A stretch of DNA of 49,354 bases, taken from the IMG/VR virus record IMGVR_UViG_3300047317_001192, positions 1 through 49,354 of that record; one strand, 5' to 3'. The DNA comes from a virus. How positions within the stretch are numbered: position 1 is the stretch's first letter; every line of letters begins with the position of its first letter. A program made the position numbers and the translations under genes. This document shows, piece by piece, positions 46,801-49,354 of the stretch. The notes under the pieces are model-generated. The model was not told the DNA's origin, ran no database searches, and worked only from the letters and a program-made list of their open reading frames with translations.

Positions 46801-48039
46801 ATGGCCACCGTATTCCAGCGCTGCAAGGAAGATAAGCGCAGCCCGCTTTACCCGTGCGAGAAGATCCGCTGCGGCCACGACTGGACCGTGCGATACCGCG
46901 AGCCGGGTGGGCGGACTGGCCGACAGCGCGAGTCGAGCTTCCCCAAGAAGACGCAGGCCGAGGCTCACGGAAACAAGATGGAGGCCGACAAGGACCAGGG
47001 TGTCTACATCGACCCGAATGCCGGGAAGATCAGCCTGCGGGCATACGCCGAGGACTACCTTGCACGTCGAATAGTCTCCGACGCCACCTTCTCGAACTAC
47101 AAGGCTTTCATAGATAATCACCTGATACCCCACCTGGGCAGGAAGACTCTGGCCGGTGTCACCAAGCGGGACATCGAGCACTTCAAGGCATCCATCAGTA
47201 AGGTCCTGGCGGAGAGCACCGTCTACGACCGGATGAAGCTCGTCAAGCACATCTTTTGGACAGCGAAGGAAGACAAGCTGATCCAGGAGGACCCCACCAG
47301 GGAAGTGAAGAACACACCGGCGAACAATGCCGTGGATGAAGACGAGATCCCCGAGCTGTTCGAGGTGAATCTCATCCATCAGCATATCTCGCCGCAGTAC
47401 AAATTTACGATTCCCCTCCAGGCGGGCGCGGGACTACGTATTAGTGAGGCGCTGGCATTCCATACCGGATGCTTGCGTGGTGACTTCATTCGAGTCCGGT
47501 GGCAGATCAGTGCGAAAGCGCATCGTGATGACTGCAAGACAAGGCTTGTTCCGCTCAAGCACAGGCAGGAAGGTGAATACCGCGACGTCCCGGTGGCGCC
47601 TTTTATCGTCGACGAGTGCCATTCTCACGCGGCAGAGTGGACGCCGATTCCCCTTGGATTCGAGGACAAGGGCGGACGGAAGCAGATGGTCGAGGTCTAC
47701 TTCGCGCCTCGCGAGCGAGGCAAGGGCATCATGCCCACGGCCAACACGTACTCCTACCACTTCCGGAAGGCGTGCAAGGCCGCCGGTCTCGTCAAGCCGG
47801 ACGGGTCCGCGAAGTACACCCCTCACAGCCTCCGCCACTTCTTCGCCTCGACCGCCCTCGCCAACGGGGTACCGATCCATGAGGTCTCCCGCTGGCTCGG
47901 CCACAAGTCGATCAAGACGACAGTGGACATCTACGGCCACCTCGTCCCGGAGGCGTGGGACCGCTGCCGTGACATCATGCAGATGGCCATGCGTCCGGAG
48001 GCGCCGCAGGACCCATCCAACTACGGGTCCGCAGCCTGA
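46801..48039 (+). CDS. int: Tyrosine integrase
   Basis: A 412-residue site-specific recombinase. An N-terminal about 75-residue arm-binding domain precedes a core-binding SAM-like domain (about 76-175: LRAYAEDYLARRI...DRMKLVKHIF). The catalytic domain carries R213 (GAGLRISEALAF), H342-x-x-R345 (HSLRHFF), H368 (GHKS) and Y378 (DIYGHL), the standard R-H-R-H-Y set. It integrates and excises the prophage. ATG start. Base composition is less GC-rich than the early genes near the middle of the gene. att-like sequences lie just downstream. Confidence 0.93.
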   Translation: MATVFQRCKEDKRSPLYPCEKIRCGHDWTVRYREPGGRTGRQRESSFPKKTQAEAHGNKMEADKDQGVYIDPNAGKISLRAYAEDYLARRIVSDATFSNYKAFIDNHLIPHLGRKTLAGVTKRDIEHFKASISKVLAESTVYDRMKLVKHIFWTAKEDKLIQEDPTREVKNTPANNAVDEDEIPELFEVNLIHQHISPQYKFTIPLQAGAGLRISEALAFHTGCLRGDFIRVRWQISAKAHRDDCKTRLVPLKHRQEGEYRDVPVAPFIVDECHSHAAEWTPIPLGFEDKGGRKQMVEVYFAPRERGKGIMPTANTYSYHFRKACKAAGLVKPDGSAKYTPHSLRHFFASTALANGVPIHEVSRWLGHKSIKTTVDIYGHLVPEAWDRCRDIMQMAMRPEAPQDPSNYGSAA

Positions 48040-48040
48040 T

Positions 48041-48089
48041 GTGCTGGATGTGCTGGATGAGTCCCGACGGTGCTGGATCGGTGCTGGAT
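48041..48089. repeat. Four GTGCTGGAT direct repeats (possible integrase arm sites), set 1
   Basis: GTGCTGGAT starts at 48041, 48050, 48070 and 48081 (offsets 0, 9, 29, 40), right after the integrase stop. This spacing is repeated exactly 855 bases later. Short direct repeats beside a tyrosine integrase are typical of arm-type binding sites. Confidence 0.6.
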
Positions 48090-48132
48090 GCGACCCCCGG
48101 ATACCCCGTTTTCGCAGGTCGCAGCCCTGTAC

Positions 48133-48155
48133 TACACGTTCCGCTTCAACGTGTA
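48133..48155. other. Candidate integrase core site (att)
   Basis: TACACGTT and AACGTGTA are exact inverted 8-base arms flanking a 7-base centre, CCGCTTC. This is the geometry of a tyrosine-recombinase core site with a 7-bp overlap. It lies 94 bases past the integrase and 92 bases from the start of the first GTGCTGGAT. A degenerate copy occurs at 48988-49010. No matching site was found near the left end of the window. Confidence 0.55.
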
Positions 48156-48206
48156 ATCGAGTGTTTACTGCTCGTGACTTCCGTGGTCGAGCGTGAAGGT
48201 CGGAAG

Positions 48207-48232
48207 GGGGTGGACTCCATCGAGTCCACCCC
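48207..48232. terminator. Perfect 11-bp hairpin after integrase
   Basis: GGGGTGGACTC and GAGTCCACCCC with a CATC loop, between the integrase and the convergent relE gene; likely a bidirectional terminator. Confidence 0.65.
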
Positions 48233-48289
48233 TCCGCCGTTGTCACCGTGCTGCTGCGTGCTGGAAATTCTGACGTGGGTCAGTGCCGG

Positions 48290-48553
48290 TCAGGTCTCGT
48301 AAACGGTGGACCGGTGTGCCACGTGAACAACCCAGACCACCAGTTCCCCGTTGTCGATCGTGTAGACGACGCGGTAGTCGCCGACGCGCAGGCGGCGACG
48401 TTCGGGCTGGGACACGAGTGCGGTGGTGTTGAAGCCGAGAGGGTCGGTCTCCAACTCCGTCAGCTTGGTCAGGATGCGCAGCGCCATGTTGCGGGGGATC
48501 TTCCGGAGTTCGGCCTGTGCCTCGGGGCGGAAGACGGTTCGGTACTCACTCAC
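48290..48553 (-). CDS. RelE/ParE-type toxin
   Basis: An 87-residue mRNA interferase-type toxin: YRTVFRPEAQAELRKIPRNMALRILTKLTELETDPLG...RRLRVGDYRVVYTIDNGELVVWVVHVAHRSTVYE. The 'LRVGDYRVVY' and 'H-R-S-x-x-Y' residues are the RelE core. It overlaps the antitoxin gene by 8 bases. GTG start. A shortened second copy lies 855 bases away (49145-49354). It may be host or prophage-borne. Confidence 0.85.
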   Translation of the reverse strand: MSEYRTVFRPEAQAELRKIPRNMALRILTKLTELETDPLGFNTTALVSQPERRRLRVGDYRVVYTIDNGELVVWVVHVAHRSTVYET

Positions 48554-48815
48554 TCCGCGCCAGCGTCTCCTTCATGATGTCCTCGATCGGGATGCCGGAC
48601 GCGGGGTTGGCCATGCGCTCGTCGATGATCCGATTGATCTCGCGCTCTTCCCACTCCTGATACTTGCGCAGCACCTCGATGGAGACAACGGCGGCGACTT
48701 CCTTGCCTCGGCGTGTGATCACTGTGGGCACGTCGTCGCGGTCTGCGCGCTCTACAACGTCCGCCAAGTGTGCGCGGACATCGCGGATGGACTCTATGGG
48801 CAGCGGCTGCGTCAT
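48546..48815 (-). CDS. Phd/YefM-type antitoxin
   Basis: An 89-residue antitoxin: PLPIESIRDVRAHLADVVERADRDDVPTVITRRGKEVAAVVSIEVLRKYQEWEE, the Phd/YefM DNA-binding fold, followed by a helical toxin-binding tail (REINRIIDERMANPASGIPIEDIMKETLARSE). It neutralises and co-regulates the RelE-type toxin encoded downstream, with 8-base overlap. ATG at 48815; the longer frame is unlikely. Confidence 0.85.
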   Translation of the reverse strand: MTQPLPIESIRDVRAHLADVVERADRDDVPTVITRRGKEVAAVVSIEVLRKYQEWEEREINRIIDERMANPASGIPIEDIMKETLARSE

Positions 48816-49144
48816 GCGCTCAAGTGTATCGAGTGTTCCATGTGTACACAATGGATGTCGTGGCGGTGGACAGGCCCTCGTCGCTGCGGTCGCGCGTGCT
48901 GGATGTGCTGGATGAACCCGCACTGTGCTGGATCGGTGCTGGATGGAAGCTTCGAAAACGGTGTTTTTGCAGGTCGGAGTGCTGTGCTAAACATCCCGGT
49001 TCAACGTCTGAGGAGTGGAATCAGCACCACGTTGCCGGCCTGGCAAACATGCAGGTCAGGAGAGTCGAATCCGATCGGATTCGCCCCTCGGCTTTTTCCC
49101 GGGATGGATTGGTGCTGGATTTTCTGACACCGGGTCAGGGGGAG
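48816..49144. repeat. Intergenic stretch with second copy of the att/arm-repeat unit
   Basis: No gene. It has the antitoxin promoter side (TGTGTACACA palindrome at 48841-48850), then GTGCTGGAT at 48896, 48905, 48925 and 48936, an att-like degenerate core (48988-49010), and a GAATCC/GGATTC palindrome (about 49066-49081) followed by a TTTTT run. From 48896 it parallels 48041-48289 base by base in layout, with the same offsets. Confidence 0.7.
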
Positions 49145-49354
49145 TCAGGTGTCGTGAACCGTGGAGCGATGGCCAACCGGTACGACCCAGACCACCAGAT
49201 CGCTGTTGTCGATCGTGTAGACGACGCGGTAGTAGCCCGACGGATCGCTTTCCAGCTCCGTCAGCCTGGCGAGGATACGGAGGGCCATATCCCGAGGGAC
49301 CTTGCGCAGCTCGGCTTGCACTTCGGGCCGCACAACCGCGCGGTACTCACTCAC
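49145..49354 (-). CDS. Second RelE-like copy with internal deletion
   Basis: A 69-residue frame ending exactly at the window edge with a possible GTG start. It matches the 48290-48553 toxin (SEYRAVVRPEVQAELRKVPRDMALRILARLTELESDPSG, then YYRVVYTIDNSDLVVWVVPVGHRSTVHD) but lacks 18 residues in between, including the RRLRVG part of the toxin core. It is probably inactive or altered. Its antitoxin, if any, lies outside the window. Confidence 0.65.
   Translation of the reverse strand: MSEYRAVVRPEVQAELRKVPRDMALRILARLTELESDPSGYYRVVYTIDNSDLVVWVVPVGHRSTVHDT

Noticed and set aside
48298-48312. Stoperator-like CGTAAACGGTGGACC
   Set aside because: It overlaps the relE 3' end, on the strand opposite that gene, and two central positions differ; probably chance.

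Overview
The window is high-GC actinobacterial DNA, most likely Streptomyces. The evidence is dense GC-rich codon use, GTG/TTG starts, many 4-base stop/start overlaps, and a DUF6879 / Scr1-type HTH / DUF397 gene trio at the left edge. Most of it (about 3.0-48.1 kb) is a temperate siphovirus-type prophage. No tRNA, rRNA or CRISPR array was seen.

Layout. (1) 1-3.0 kb: host-type flank. (2) 3.0-11.5 kb, minus strand: replication and regulation arm, read from right to left. It holds an L5-type immunity repressor, a RecB/Cas4-like exonuclease, an SSB-like protein, a DnaB-like ATPase, a resolvase-like nuclease, a primase split into CHC2 and TOPRIM genes, a metallophosphoesterase, and two overlapping genes resembling sigma region 2 and region 4. 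No DNA polymerase is visible. (3) 11.7-13.8 kb, plus strand: a three-gene HTH / membrane protein / Lys-Ala-rich protein module. (4) 13.9-38 kb, minus strand: the late operon, read from right to left. It runs from a C5 methyltransferase and HNH through the terminases, portal, MuF-like protein, scaffold, capsid, connectors, tail tube, frameshifted tail chaperone, tape measure, distal tail, knob-repeat tail protein and S74 fibre to DUF2746-like protein, endolysin and holin. Two plus-strand morons with N-terminal membrane anchors are inserted in it. (5) 38.05-38.83 kb: regulatory region with a (TGCC)14 tract and four operator-like sites. (6) 38.8-46.7 kb, plus strand: about 18 small early genes, many Cys-rich, plus a dNMP kinase. 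(7) 46.5-48.0 kb: excisionase-like gene and tyrosine integrase. (8) 48.04-49.35 kb: two tandem copies of an att-like / relE unit with one phd antitoxin between them.

Three regulatory layers stand out. First, a 15-bp asymmetric motif (about TGTAAASNTGNNACC) recurs at gene junctions in both arms, always pointing with transcription. With the L5 gp71-like repressor it looks like a stoperator immunity system. Second, two intergenic RNAs in the early operon match the core of type II hammerhead self-cleaving ribozymes, with covarying stems. Third, four hairpins with a constant CACAGGGAGAG loop and covarying 9-bp stems sit 18-26 nt upstream of early gene starts. Together they suggest that the early polycistronic RNA is repressed at many points, self-cleaved, and controlled segment by segment. 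In the late operon, strong hairpins bracket the major capsid and major tail genes.

The right end of the prophage is probably near the TACACGTT-7nt-AACGTGTA core at 48133-48155. The left end is not resolved.
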